Translations under genes and position numbers: made by a program
From: Periplaneta americana
Taxonomy: Eukaryota > Arthropoda > Insecta > Blattodea > Blattidae
Length of the DNA: 64,000 nt
Direction: 5' to 3'
Assembly (NCBI RefSeq): GCF_040183065.1
Contig: NC_091120.1
Location: forward strand, 73,634,708-73,698,707
Part shown: piece after piece, positions 20,750-31,466 of the stretch
Layout of the letters: every line of letters starts with the position of its first letter
Numbering within the stretch: the stretch's first letter is position 1
Notes under the pieces: model-generated
Told to the model about the DNA's origin: nothing
Database searches by the model: none
Seen by the model: the letters and a program-made list of their open reading frames with translations, nothing else

Positions 20750-22445
20750 AGTTGCCTAAGCAACAAACAAACAAACCTGGCATATGAAGAGTCAGACCTG
20801 GAGTTCATTCACAACATGTTTGAAGATAACAGTGATGCTGACAAAGATTATCAACCCAATGATGGTGATCTGACTTCATCAGGTAAGTTATTTTTGTAAT
20901 AAGTATATTTTTAATGGATGATTTCTTATTTTTAATTGTATTTTTTGCAAAGTTTATATAATGTGACGCTTAGGCAAGTGTGTCTCTTACATTTTTTCAA
21001 AACCCATAAGAAATGCAGAGGGTTGGGCACTATTTTTGGTGGATATTTTCGTTTATATTTTCAATTAATATTTTATAATGTAAGCAAGTTTAGCTGTATT
21101 TGCATGCGTATGAAACAATTAAAGGTAGTGTTTTACGAAATCAAATCTATTAAAATCCCTTGATGAGGTTGGTTAGGCAAGCTTAGTGCTAAGTACGAAT
21201 AATTGTTGTTGTTTGGCTAAAATTTACAGCTTATGTCACCACATGTACCATTTTATTTTGTCATTTTTGATGACTATGGAGTTCGGAATGGTATGCCTTC
21301 TCAATCATATCAGCAATTTTCTCCCACAGACAACCAAAGTTCTTACAATCTGTAGTGACAGCTGTGGAGGGCAGAATCGTAATATTAAAACATCTCTCTT
21401 CTTATCTTATGCATTGCAAAACCAGCCAACCCTTTGAAGTGCTCAATCAAAAATGTTTCATTCCTGGCCACAGTTTTGATATCTGTGACATAGACTTTGG
21501 AGTCATCAAGAGGTCTAAATGCTATCACAAAGAAGTATATGTTCCTGAAAAGTGGGAAAGAGTAATAGCTGATGCGAAGAAAAGAAATCCAAAATTTCAG
21601 GTCATCGTATGACTAGCGAACTATTCTATAGTTGAGATACTTTAGAAAATGAAATAACAAACAGAAAGATATCAGAAAATAAACAAAAAGTGGAATGGCT
21701 CAAGATTCGATGGTTACAGTTTCGTAAAGATGAACCCAAGAAACTTTTCTACAAAACATACAGTGTGTCTGACTGCATAGATTTTGATGTGGTCGATATA
21801 GCACGGAAAGGGATCTGAGGGCGCCCATTGCGAAACTTTTCTCAGAAATTGAACCTCCTGCATCCCAGAGGTCGGCCAATCACGAAAGAGAAGAAGAAAG
21901 ATTAATGTCACTACTCAAATATATCCCTCCAATTTACCACCATTATTACCGAAATCTGAAAGTAGAAGGAGAAGGTTTCAACAATCCAGACATGGAAGCA
22001 ACTGACGGGGATAATGAATAAAGAGTTCCATATTTTTCTTTGTGTTCCAAAGATTTATAGTTCGTAACTTTGTTAATTAGTCCAATAAATCGGTCATCAT
22101 ACCACTGACCTGCAATGATTTTAATGTCTTATACTTTTGAATCTAACTTGCATATCCCACTTACTTGGGTTTCAAATTTTTTTTACGAGGGCAAAACTTG
22201 CCTAACATTGCCTGTTTGGGCTTGAAATATAATTTGTTTTAGGGCTGAACTTGCCTATCATTCGTTTTACAGTTAACACATTTCTGGGTTAATGATATTT
22301 TTCAACTTACTTTTTTACATGGACTAGATTACGGTAAAAGAGAAATAATTTTCTTTTGACATGTGATTATTTAAAAAAAAATGACGTCCAAATTTAGACT
22401 TGAATAACTCTTTTCAGTGTAATTGTGGTTTAGGCAAGTCTGGTA
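20750..22445. repeat. Recurring TTAGGCAAG / CTTGCCTAA words
   Basis: The word or its reverse complement occurs near 20752 (ttgcctaag), 20970 (ttaggcaagt), 21173 (ttaggcaag), 22196 (acttgcctaa), 22249 (acttgccta) and 22430 (ttaggcaagt). All lie in or beside the Sola-like relic and may be transposase-binding or terminal motifs of that element. No clean inverted terminus was found. Confidence 0.4.
20800..22020 (+). pseudogene. Sola/DUF7869-like transposase relic
   Basis: A possible first exon (20800-20882) encodes YEESDLEFIHNMFEDNSDAD and ends at a GTAAGT donor. From 21330 the strand reads ICSDSCGGQNRNIKTSLFLS (the D.CGGQN motif), FIPGHSFDICDIDFGVIKRS and VYVPEKWERVIADAKKRNPK. After stops and shifts it continues with WLQFRKDEPKKLFYKTYSVS and KYIPPIYHHYYRNL, ending at 22020. 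I associate this layout with the arthropod DUF7869 / Sola-type DDE transposase family, from memory and with moderate certainty. Multiple stops make it a relic. Repeats of TTAGGCAAG surround it. Confidence 0.6.
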
Positions 22446-22659
22446 CTGAGCCACTCAATTATTGTTAAATTTAACTTGTGTTAGGTGATTAGCATAAGTA
22501 TTAAATGTTGTATATCTGTATATATTGTATTGTTATAAATTACAGAACAACTATTTTAATTACTTATTAACATATTTATTATGAGGCTTATAATTTATTG
22601 TGTCAATTTCTCCAGGAATTTTTGAGACAAGCATAAATAACAAAAAGTATGAAGATTCA

Positions 22660-22860
22660 CCTAGTTAATACTGCTTCATCCATGATTTTAAACATGTGAG
22701 TGCATTCACATGCTCCGAATTAAGTGCCGCTCTATGTTTAGTAACAATGTTTCCTGCATCACTAAACACGAAAAAACTTTTTTTCTGTCCAGCACTTCTC
22801 CATGATCGTTTAATTTAAATCCTAACATTTCACCAAGTTTACCTCTCAAATTCTCATATG
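22660..22860 (-). pseudogene. hAT transposase C-terminus relic (ZBED-like)
   Basis: Minus strand: FVFSDAGNIVTKHRAALNSE, then HVNALTCLKSWMKQY and a stop. VFS.AGNIVTK.R..L.PEHVN.L..LK is the C-terminal dimerisation signature of BED-finger hAT transposases. A TAGTGTTGTGGGATTTAATC end in the same orientation lies at 23462 and may be the other terminus, with most of the gene deleted. Confidence 0.65.
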
Positions 22861-23462
22861 ACATAATGGAGTTTACACTTTTCACAAACCACAGAAAACT
22901 GATTTTTTTTTTTTTTCTTTATCAAACTAAACACACAACCTTCATATACCAACCCAGTACAGAAACTGCAACTGTAAAAGTACAGCAGTCGAAATAGAAG
23001 ACTGGCCCCTGTTGTAATCGAATTACCAGATTTTAAAAAGAGAAGAAGGTAGTTACGCTCTCACTTGCACACAGTACAGACATGGCTATTTTGAAATGGA
23101 TGAGGGAGACGAAGCCCAGAAAAGTATGTATGTCATATGCTAGGAAGATGAGCTGACAACAAGGTGGAAGTTTTCTTGGAAAACCATAAAACTTAATAAG
23201 GGTTTCGCATTGTGTTTCAACTTTCAGTAGAGGTAGACTAGGTCACTGTCCTCATATTTCCATCTCTTTCTGAAGTGTTTGTGCAAAAAATTTTCCCTAC
23301 GCTACCTGCTTTGCAATAAAAAAATAACAATATTATTGTGCTTTTTAAGTAAGCAATTTCCGAGAGAGGAATATCGATTAAATATTTTTGATTGATTAAT
23401 CTTACAACAGAGATTGATCAATTAATCGATTAGATTAATCGATTAAATCCCACAACACTAGT

Positions 23463-25455
23463 TTTAAGCCCATATACCGACCGAACAATGAACAAATGCA
23501 TTTGCTGACTGAATTCGGAACATGTGGACGGTACAGCGAAGGTAAACCAGTCATTTGTTTTGCTTCGTATGTGATTCATTGCTTGTCAGTACATCAAAAG
23601 AAATTGGTATTCGCTGTGGATGGGATTTGTCACTTTTTCATAGTTTGTTGTAGCAGCAGACCACAATGGTTAATATACCTAATTTCACAAACCAGTACTA
23701 GTATATCAAAACTGGAATGGATTGAAGAAGATGTCATAAACAAAGGGCCATATTTACGCATGGACCAACATGAGCCATGGCACTGGATGGCAAATTTTTG
23801 GGATTAGTACCATACTCAAGCTGTGAAAATTTGAGAAATTTTATACACATGTGCATTTATGACAAACATTTTACATTAATTTTTATATATCCGAACAATA
23901 GGTATTTTATACTATATGCGAACAGGATGTAATTAATTAACTAATTAATAAAAGGTAGTAAGGTTGTCTGATTATAATATACCAGTCAAGCTTTATTTCA
24001 CATGTGCGTCACATAATTAAAGCTTGTAAGTTACCGTACTTAATTTTACATGGCAGCAAAATAATACTTGTTCTATGCAAAAATTGGTAACTTATTGATT
24101 AAATACCTGAAATTTTATTTTTGTTATTATTATTATCATTATCATTATTATTATTAATATTATTATCAGTTGAAATGAACTAGTACACAAGTTACAGGTT
24201 TAAAATGACTGTCTGCAGTTGTTAAATTGTGAAGTTTTAAGTTATTAGTATTATTAAGTTCGGATACGAAAAGAATTGAGGCTGAATATAGAAAACTTAA
24301 AATAATTAGAAAAGAAATAAAAAGTGCTTATGTAGTAAGACACACAAAATCGAGTTGTTCAAAATGAAACTGAGATATTCTTTCAAAAACTGATGTGAGT
24401 ACATCGTCACTGTTATGTGATACATCTTCTAAACTAACAATAAGTACGATAATGAAAGTGAAATGAATGGCAGTATTGATCAGCACCCATGTAATTAAAA
24501 TAATGACTGATGAGTATGGAAATGAAATAAGTAAAATTAGATCCAGCATTCTGAGCAATAAATGAAGTAACTAGAGACTATTTCACCAGTCAAGGAGTGA
24601 AATAATAGGCCCCTCTAGAAGATTTCAGATCCAACAAAAAGCAGGGCGATGATCGCTGAATGTACTGTAATACAATACTGACATTTAAAGTTATATTTAA
24701 TTTTATTTCTTTTGTATTAGTTTCCCTTTTTTACTAATTAATTCCATTTGAGTATTGATTATTCGATTCTCTGTTTTAATTTTGACTAATTTTCATAATA
24801 AGTTATTTATGTCGAGGGGGCAACATTTCTTTAGTTGTCTGAGGTGGCAAAAATTTTAAATACAGTCCCGCATCAACCTTATTGAATTATGTCGGGACCA
24901 GGAAATTTTTGGAAAAATCATGGAACTCAGCTGTTTGGAAACTTTGAATAAATACATAAAACTTTTATACGAATCCTCTGTTGCCAGATATTGAAGTGTT
25001 AGTGCTAATCTTTCATGAACAGGTATTGCTTCTCACCAGTCTGTCTTTCTTGCAAAGTGTTAGCCTATTTTGCATAGTAACATTTCAAAGTCTGTTGCTG
25101 AAATTCGACAAAAGTTTTAAAACTATCCCACTGAATTTAATGTAAGTAATTAAACAAGTCAATGCTTGTATTCTATACCAATTGCGACTTTTGTACAGTG
25201 GAATCTGTCACAATCACCCTTTATTTTTCAACTTTATTTTTTGTTAGACAGCCCATAATAACTGCTGCACTTACTATAATAAATCGTCTACCATTATTGC
25301 GAATAACCAGCAAACACGAATGTTCCCTGACCATTTGCTGATTATTTGTATGTTGCTCCAAACAGTGAAAGTTCGCTTCATCACTTGTTCATTGTTCGTT
25401 CCCTATGTGTGTACGCACCTTTATTGCTGTCACTAATGAGGTTCAGACCTGTCTT
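23463..25455. other. No recognised gene; (ATT)n at 24120-24170
   Basis: A 103-codon frame at 23496-23807 does not resemble any family I know. A short ATT/ATC microsatellite lies near 24120-24170. At 25447-25490 the sequence gacctgtcttcggacagttg matches the end of repeat R1. The rest is AT-rich and unassigned. Confidence 0.4.
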
Positions 25456-25507
25456 CGGACAGTTGATAAACAAACAAATAAAGTAAAATATTGATGTTTG
25501 CATTAAG

Positions 25508-25685
25508 GAACGCACTCGGGACAATTCTAAAGAGGCAGAAAGCTTCCATGAACAGTTCAATACTCGCAGTGCAGAATATGTGGAAGAAACCTTGTCACCT
25601 CACTTTGGTGACATATTGAAGTTTGTGAAGGAAGGTGAAGTGCTGGTTGACAAGGGACAAGCAGATGAACTGAAAAATCATGAAA
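25508..25685 (+). CDS. Vps52: VPS52-like gene, penultimate exon
   Basis: The exon encodes ERTRDNSKEAESFHEQFNTR, SAEYVEETLSPHFGDILKFV and KEGEVLVDKGQADELKNHE, then a GTGAGT donor in phase 1. VPS52 is a subunit of the GARP and EARP complexes, which tether vesicles at the trans-Golgi and recycling endosomes. From memory the C-terminal region of animal VPS52 has this same pattern (R..EF.EE.L.P.FG....FVK...L...GQ...L). A possible acceptor is the AG at 25506-25507, but the pyrimidine tract is poor, and R1-like sequence ends just 20 bp upstream. An in-frame TAA lies at about 25484. The next exon joins in perfect phase at 30577. Earlier exons are not seen in the 25 kb upstream. Confidence 0.72.
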
Positions 25686-26174
25686 GTGAGTATCTTTGTT
25701 GGATATCATTTAATTTTGTTACTGCCACTATAGATATTAGATACTTCCAACATGTTGTTATGGCTGGTTCTACCGGTCATCAGTTTTGTTATGATCAATT
25801 CTGACACCAAAATTATTGTGGCTCTGCTTGTATAATCAGAAAGGTAATGGTCGAGCTATTATCTTAGATTGATACTGCGTTTACAAGACAGGATCTTATA
25901 AAGTACCTGACAGTGGCACTGTCGTCAACTCTTTTGAAACTCATTCTCGGAAGTCTTATTTAATAACATGCAAAATTATGATAAACAATCATGCGAGTCA
26001 TACAAACTCTTCATAAGTTGATCTGGAGCTGTCGAGATTTCCTAGCACGAATCTGTTGACCACTGATGATGGGTCCTTTAACAAATTCCAACTTTTCTTC
26101 CTCTCGATGGATAAAATTGCTAGATTACAAAGCCTTGTGCTTGACATGGCTGTCCTGGTGTAAGTTTTTATTTG

Positions 26175-27180
26175 TCATGATGCAGAAAAATTCCTTTCTG
26201 CGGATGCAGTTGTGATGGGACAGATCAGTGGGCCTATAATTTGTAAAACTTGGAGTAGTTCCTGGAATGCCAAACCCATGCTTATGTTCTGTAGTTTAGA
26301 ATATAGGTCACACATATGTTTTGATTTAATATTCACAGGGAACACTGTTTCTCTAGAAGTTCCATGTTTATGTTTAACACACAATTTGAAGATCCATACA
26401 AGTCAGCCAGTTCTGGCAGCGTCTTGAAGTTCATGAAATCAGAAGACTTTGGATCACAAATTGATACTGCTTCGCAGAGAACAGAATTTTCTTCAAACCA
26501 TCTTTTCATTTCTGATATGACATTATCAAGTATATTATATAAACTTGCTCTCAGCAAAATCTTATCTTGTTGTTCTGAATCGGAACTCTTCAGCGTAGCG
26601 TCACCATCATCAGTAACGAAATAATCTCTTACCAGAGACTGAGGTGATCAATTTAATTTAATTAGGTATGGTTTATTTAACGACACTCACAACTGCAGAG
26701 GTTATATCAGCATCGCCGGTGTGCCGGAATTTTGTCCCGCAGGAGTTCTTTTACATGCCAGTAAATCTACTGACATGAGCCTGTGGCATTTGAGGTGATC
26801 AATGATTTCTTTTTTCTTGTGCAGAGACACTGATTCCGAAAACTTCTGTCATACAAACAGCACTAGAATAAAATTCTTCGAATTTTTCTTTCGTTTCGGA
26901 GCTTTGAAAAGTTTTCTATCATTGCCTTAATGAGGGACGAACATTTACTAATATCCATTTTTGAAGACTGAGGTGCTTCCGATAATGAATTTGCAAGAGC
27001 AAGAACATGGTCTAAATAAACCAAATAAAATAAGGTGTCATTGAACGCATTTTTGACTTATCTTAATTATTGCTCTGGATCCATGGTTTATTTTTGATGT
27101 TGAGTGTTTTCTGTAAAAAAAAAAAATTAAAAATTCACAAATTTTTTTGGGCCCAGGCCCACCCGTTGGCTGCGCCACTG
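26175..27180 (-). mobile_element. hAT (ZMYM1/TTF type) relic with 5' terminus
   Basis: Minus strand: the end CAGTGGCGCAGCCAACGG at 27180 is a hAT-type terminus. Inside follow LDHVLALANSLSEAPQSSKM (about 27000), ASLYNILDNVISEMKRWFEE, the CDPKS block, LYSKLQNISMGLAFQELLQV and finally PITTASAERNFSAS, the start of the C-terminal dimerisation region. The order matches ZMYM1-like hAT transposases with large internal deletions. It lies in the VPS52-like intron and is itself interrupted by a SINE at 26653-26790. The opposite terminus and TSD were not found. Confidence 0.78.
26653..26790 (-). mobile_element. 5'-truncated SINE inserted in the hAT relic, 13-bp TSD
   Basis: tgaggtgatcaat at 26640-26652 and 26791-26803 is a 13-bp duplication. 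The insert matches the 3' part of the SINE at 57035-57256 (aaagaactcctgcgggac, aaattccggcacac..., gtcgttaaataaacca end) in minus orientation, without the tRNA head. It therefore entered after the hAT had inserted. Confidence 0.9.
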
Positions 27181-27187
27181 ACGACAA

Positions 27188-27649
27188 TTTCATTACTTTT
27201 CCACTGTTGAGTAAGAATGCAATGATTATTTTTTGCACTAAAGTAAACAAGGTCTTATTTGCAGCTTGCTTCATGGACATTCTTTCAGGCTTATGTTAGT
27301 TGTTCCAGATGTTGTCTTAAAATTAAGTCATAAGTGAAATGGAGATATCAGAAATAACAGAGATTATAGCTATGCAGAATGCTAGTACAAAGAAAATAAT
27401 ATTTTTTGATGTACTTCTAACTCATCGAAAAGAATACAGATCATGAGTCAAATAAATTATAGAAGACGCTTGTTTAAGTGTAGAGGATTGAGATGTTCTC
27501 AGAATATTTTACTTATAGAAAGGAGTAGATTAATGAGCGAATGAAATCTAATGGCTTCCTGTGCTACATAGAATGCTCACCTGACAGGACTTATCATTGT
27601 AAATACTATGAGGTCCTACAAGAAATATTAATTGATTTTTTTAAATTAG
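27188..27649. other. Intronic sequence, nothing recognised
   Basis: AT-rich sequence between the hAT terminus and the second Sola-like relic. It may contain more of the latter's decayed N-terminus (27540-27640), but nothing definite can be read. Confidence 0.35.
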
Positions 27650-28330
27650 TACAGCATAAGTTTTGGGTATTTCAGAAGTGACGCATGTATTTGCGATAAA
27701 TTTAGAACCAATATATCTCAACTTGAATTAGAAATAAACAACGATAAAGATGCAACTCAGATACACAATTTGAATAGGCAAAAACAACAGCGACTCAAAA
27801 TGAACTACATAAGAGGAAAAGAGATACTTTGTATGAGGTAAAGTGTTCTGAATGTTTGGATACCTTTCAAATCCAGAAAGTCTATGATTAAGGAAGCAAT
27901 TTCTATGGATTACCGGAAGAATCTTTCAATTCCTAAACTTTCTACAAGTGAAGCATATTACTCCAGGCAACTATAGTCTTTTCGTGCTAAGTCCATACAC
28001 TTTCTACTGGAAATCTGTATTTTGTACACATGATGAAATGGTTTCGAACAAAGCGCATGATGAAGTATGCTTAATGTTGTGGTATTCCTGTTTTGAAATT
28101 TTGCCTGACTATGCGTGAATTCAATATGTTCTGTGAATCCTGCTGATGACAGAATAACAAATTTTATTGTGATTCGATTTTTCCATTTCTTAGTGCATAT
28201 AGTGAAGAAATTTTGTTTGTTGGCAACATTTCCAAAAAGAGGCCATTCGTACCTCAAGTGCAATAATAAATGTAGAATTTATAAACCCGAAGATAAGATA
28301 TGAGTTTTCTGATGACTAAACGACATTTCA
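27650..28330 (+). pseudogene. Second Sola/DUF7869-like transposase relic
   Basis: Reading across frames on the plus strand: CICDKFRTNISQLELEINND (a Cys pair and coiled region), then EFNMFCESC, two stops, and QNNKF, which together keep the pattern of the D.C.GQN.N motif. It continues NFIVIRFFHFLVHIVKKFCL and TFPKRGHSYLKCNNK. The order (CDxC, coiled segment, DSC..QN, GHS..CD) matches the relic at 21330, but the sequence is clearly a different lineage. Many stops and frameshifts; long dead. It sits in the VPS52-like intron. Confidence 0.55.
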
Positions 28331-28945
28331 TACAAGTTGAGAGGATGCGAAGGCATTTCTTTCCCTTCTACTTTTCTTGAGTCCGTCAGTAACAGACCGG
28401 TCGCTGTTACCTCTTATATCTGCACCCCCCCCCCCCCCCCAAGAAAATAAAATATTAAAGTACATAAGTGACACAGAGTTTGACAATTACATGGTTGAGT
28501 ATATTTTAATACCGTTCTTACAATTAATAATAAATTAAATTAAGGGATGTTAGTTTGTATTATGAAGTCAGGGGGGAGTAACACAGCCCAGATTGTTCCT
28601 TTGTGCATGCTGTAGAGTAGCAACTAGCGGTGGAGAAAACATTTATCTTCTGCTGTCAGTAGCTTTTTAATGTGCCAGTTGATATAAACAACAGTAAAAT
28701 GAAATACAAACGCTTAGTATAGATTACCGGTAAAGATTTTCAATAATAAGAATTTTCACTATGTTCAAAGTCAATTAGTCGAACATTAGTAAGATAGACA
28801 GTAGCATCTTCCCCTTCGCAGATGGTAAAGAGTGTGAGTAGAGGGGAAAGCCTATCAACTAAACTGAAACGGGGATTAGTGACATGAGATTGCTAATCCT
28901 AGGAAGGAACCTGAACCATTCTTCATAGTTTACTGCAAGATAGAA
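28331..28945. other. Intronic sequence with a C homopolymer at 28426-28440
   Basis: No gene or transposon end recognised. A run of about 15 C residues at 28426-28440 is the only marked feature; its length is likely to be unreliable in sequencing. Confidence 0.5.
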
Positions 28946-28956
28946 GAAGTATTTTA

Positions 28957-29196
28957 GTCCATGGCTGTGGAGTAACGGTCAGCATGTCTGGCCGCAAAAT
29001 CAGGTGTTCTGGGTTCGAATCCTGGTCGGGGAAAGTTACCTGGTTGAGATTTTTTCCGGGGTTTTCCCTCAACCCAATATAAGCAAATGCTGGGCCCTGG
29101 ACTCATTTCACTGGCATTATCACCTTCATTTCATTCAGACGCTACATTACCTGAGATGTTGATACAGCGTCGTAACATAACTCAATAAAAAAAAAG
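28957..29196 (+). mobile_element. tRNA-derived SINE, third family, with 11-bp TSD
   Basis: Plus-strand copy of the 12020-type SINE: CCATGGCTGTGGAGTAACGG head, GGTTCGAATCC B box, body through ccccaacccaatat-like sequence to an A-rich tail. gaagtatttta at 28946-28956 and 29197-29207 flanks it. Full length at 240 bp, in the VPS52-like intron in sense orientation. Confidence 0.92.
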
Positions 29197-29567
29197 GAAG
29201 TATTTTATGGATGGGGAGAATTTCTGAATAGCTACTGCAAAAAGAAAGCCCTTTCGCCTAGAGGTCCATGCAATCTACAATGTAAAATAAGATACCGTAC
29301 TAAAAATGTGTTCCTGATTATCATCAAGCGGACGATATGAAAGCTATATAGTGAGTTTCTATTTTATTTGTCAAAATTATTTTATCTTTAATTTTATTTA
29401 TCGCATTTTAATTTAAAATGCTATTAAACATCCAAATTAGTCTATAATAGTCATTTTCTAACATTATTTTAATTATATTTCAAGCCACTGGAAAGAAATC
29501 AGAAGAAGAACAATGCAAAAGAGTTGAAAATCTTCAACTGCTTTATATGATAACATATTTCAAGTCC

Positions 29568-29910
29568 CGCACTGTGACGTCGTGGTCTCAGACGTTCTGC
29601 CTAAGACTCGCATTATGGAATGCGTGCTGGTTTGAGTCCTCATGGGGAAAGAAATTTTCTCATGAAATTTCGGCCAGTGTATGGGACCGGTGCCCACCCA
29701 GCATCATGATGCACTTGGGGAGCTACGATAGATAGCGAAATCCAGTTGTGAAAGCGAGCTATAATGGCTGGGGGATCATCGTGCTAACCACACGGTACCT
29801 CCATTCTGATCGGATGATCGTCCACCTCTGTTTCGGCATGTGAACGTGAGGCCAGCAACTGGCTGGTCGGTCTGGGCCCTTTGTGAGCTGTAGCTCCAAG
29901 GATTATTAGA
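29568..29910 (+). mobile_element. tRNA-derived SINE, fourth family
   Basis: The head GTGACGTCGTGGTCTCAGAC includes an A-box-like GTCGTGGTCTCAG, and CTGGTTTGAGTCCTCATGGG gives a B box GGTTTGAGTCC. The roughly 260-bp body (aaattttctcatgaaattt, accggtgcccacccagcat, ggtacctcc) ends tgtagctccaaggattatta. No clear TSD. It is unlike the other SINE families in the window. Confidence 0.7.
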
Positions 29911-30576
29911 TTTGAAAACTGCAACATTCAATGACTTTCAAATAAAGATGCAGTTCTGCAGTCCTGCAGTACAAGACCAATGAAAGGAAAACGAGAATTA
30001 TATTTTGAAATTATATATAAAACGATCAAAAGCAAATTAAATGTCTGAGGTAGAAGTGGTGTATCACTATAATGCACACTGTATCCCATGTATCTCGAAG
30101 TTTCGTATTTGGATCTTGATCGTTCTTATTTTGGAAGTTTACACATTGTTTGTTTATATTGCATTTTCCATTGTTGCCATCCAAATTTAGAACAAAATGG
30201 CATTGTATAATTAATAAGAAATAATCGTTCTTTACATTCCACCACATCAATTCCTATTAAATACACATATAAGTACTAAAACTTTAAAATTCGTTTTCTC
30301 GAAACTTTCTCAAATGGACCTTGATCGTTATTCCTGTGTACCCTTCAATTGTTAACAGAAAATGAGAGAATTGAAATTCCGATGATAGGATTTGGTGACA
30401 CAAAGCATAGACCTATACAACAAGAGGTATGCCACCTATTTCTGAATTCTCTCATTTTTCCTGATGAGTGATGACTGGAACTTGAGAGCTCAAAATTTAG
30501 TAAACATAGCCAGTCCTAATGACTGTATATTTTGCAAAATGTTCTGAAAGGTTAAAAGTTTATATCTTCTTTCCAG
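29911..30576. other. 3' part of VPS52-like intron
   Basis: AT-rich sequence without recognised elements, ending in the acceptor tatatcttctttccag at 30561-30576, which has a good pyrimidine tract and is in phase with the upstream donor. Confidence 0.6.
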
Positions 30577-30802
30577 AAAAAGCATTGGCACTTGTTCAGT
30601 CTTTCTCTGCGGGATGGAATCGATCTTTGGAGGAGTTGAATCGAGAGATCCTGTCTTCATTTCCCAATTTGGTGGCTGGTTCCTCACTTCTGCAGTTGGC
30701 TCTCACTGTTTCCAAAAATTATTAACACCAAATGCTCGTGCGCAGCTGACGAATGTTCATCACATCAAGGTGGAGCTAAAGAAATACAAGACAAATTTCT
30801 GA
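30577..30802 (+). pseudogene. Vps52: VPS52-like gene, last exon, with frameshifting deletion
   Basis: Joined in phase 1 to the 25685 donor, it encodes KKALALVQSFSAGWNRSLEE, LNREILSSFPNLVAGSSLLQ, LALT, and then breaks. Two bases later another frame gives FQKLLTPNARAQLTNVHHIK and VELKKYKTNF with a TGA at 30800-30802. Human VPS52, as I recall, ends in the similar NIHHLMVELKKHKPNF. About eight codons expected between LALT and FQKLL are missing and the frame is shifted. So this is either a pseudogene or partial duplicate, or the assembly carries a small deletion error. Everything else about the exon, including the splice site, is well preserved. Confidence 0.75.
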
Positions 30803-31466
30803 AGATATATTATGGCCTGCTGTGATAGGTAAATAAGGGAATAGTTTGATGAAGAGCTTAATATATTTAAATATTTGTTAGATCTGAATGGTGGGAGAAT
30901 TGTGTATATATAGTCACTGTTTAATTAATCATATATGAACAGTTAATGTGTTGATATAATTTTTGTTTTAGTGTTTGAATGCTAGATACCCATTCGCAGT
31001 AATGTGGTTCAGGTGTTATTTATGAATTATTTACAAAAATGTGAACAAGATTTAAAATTGGAATCATATCATAGTTGAGCATTGTTCTCAAATCACGTGC
31101 GACAATCATGCTGCTTTTGTGGTGCTTCAGTTTGTGGAAGTTGTACCAGTTAGTGTCTGCAATGTTTGAACATGAGAGAGACAACAAGATATTAAAAATT
31201 TTTGCCTTATTTCATATGAAAAGTTAATCGCAAGATCTGTGCTAAAATGCTTAAGCGGTTAAAACATGAATGGGTGGGAGGGGAGAACAGAGAATATTTT
31301 TTTAACAAGATGGAACAAACACGACAGCCTCCTCCTGCAGAGCAAACATTGGCAAATATCGAACTTTGTTGTACTTGACAAACTTGAACCAAACATAGCG
31401 CCTGTAATGCACAATGCTAATACCAACTGTATTAAATGAATGTAGTGTAGCAAGTTTTTAACAACA
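30803..31466. other. Possible 3' UTR and downstream sequence
   Basis: No domain or transposon end was recognised. Immediately after the TGA lies AT-rich sequence that could be a VPS52-like 3' UTR; no clear AATAAA plus cleavage context was found. Confidence 0.3.

Noticed and set aside
23496-23807. 103-residue gene
   Set aside because: No motif, splice context or second copy supports it, and its composition is like surrounding AT-rich sequence.
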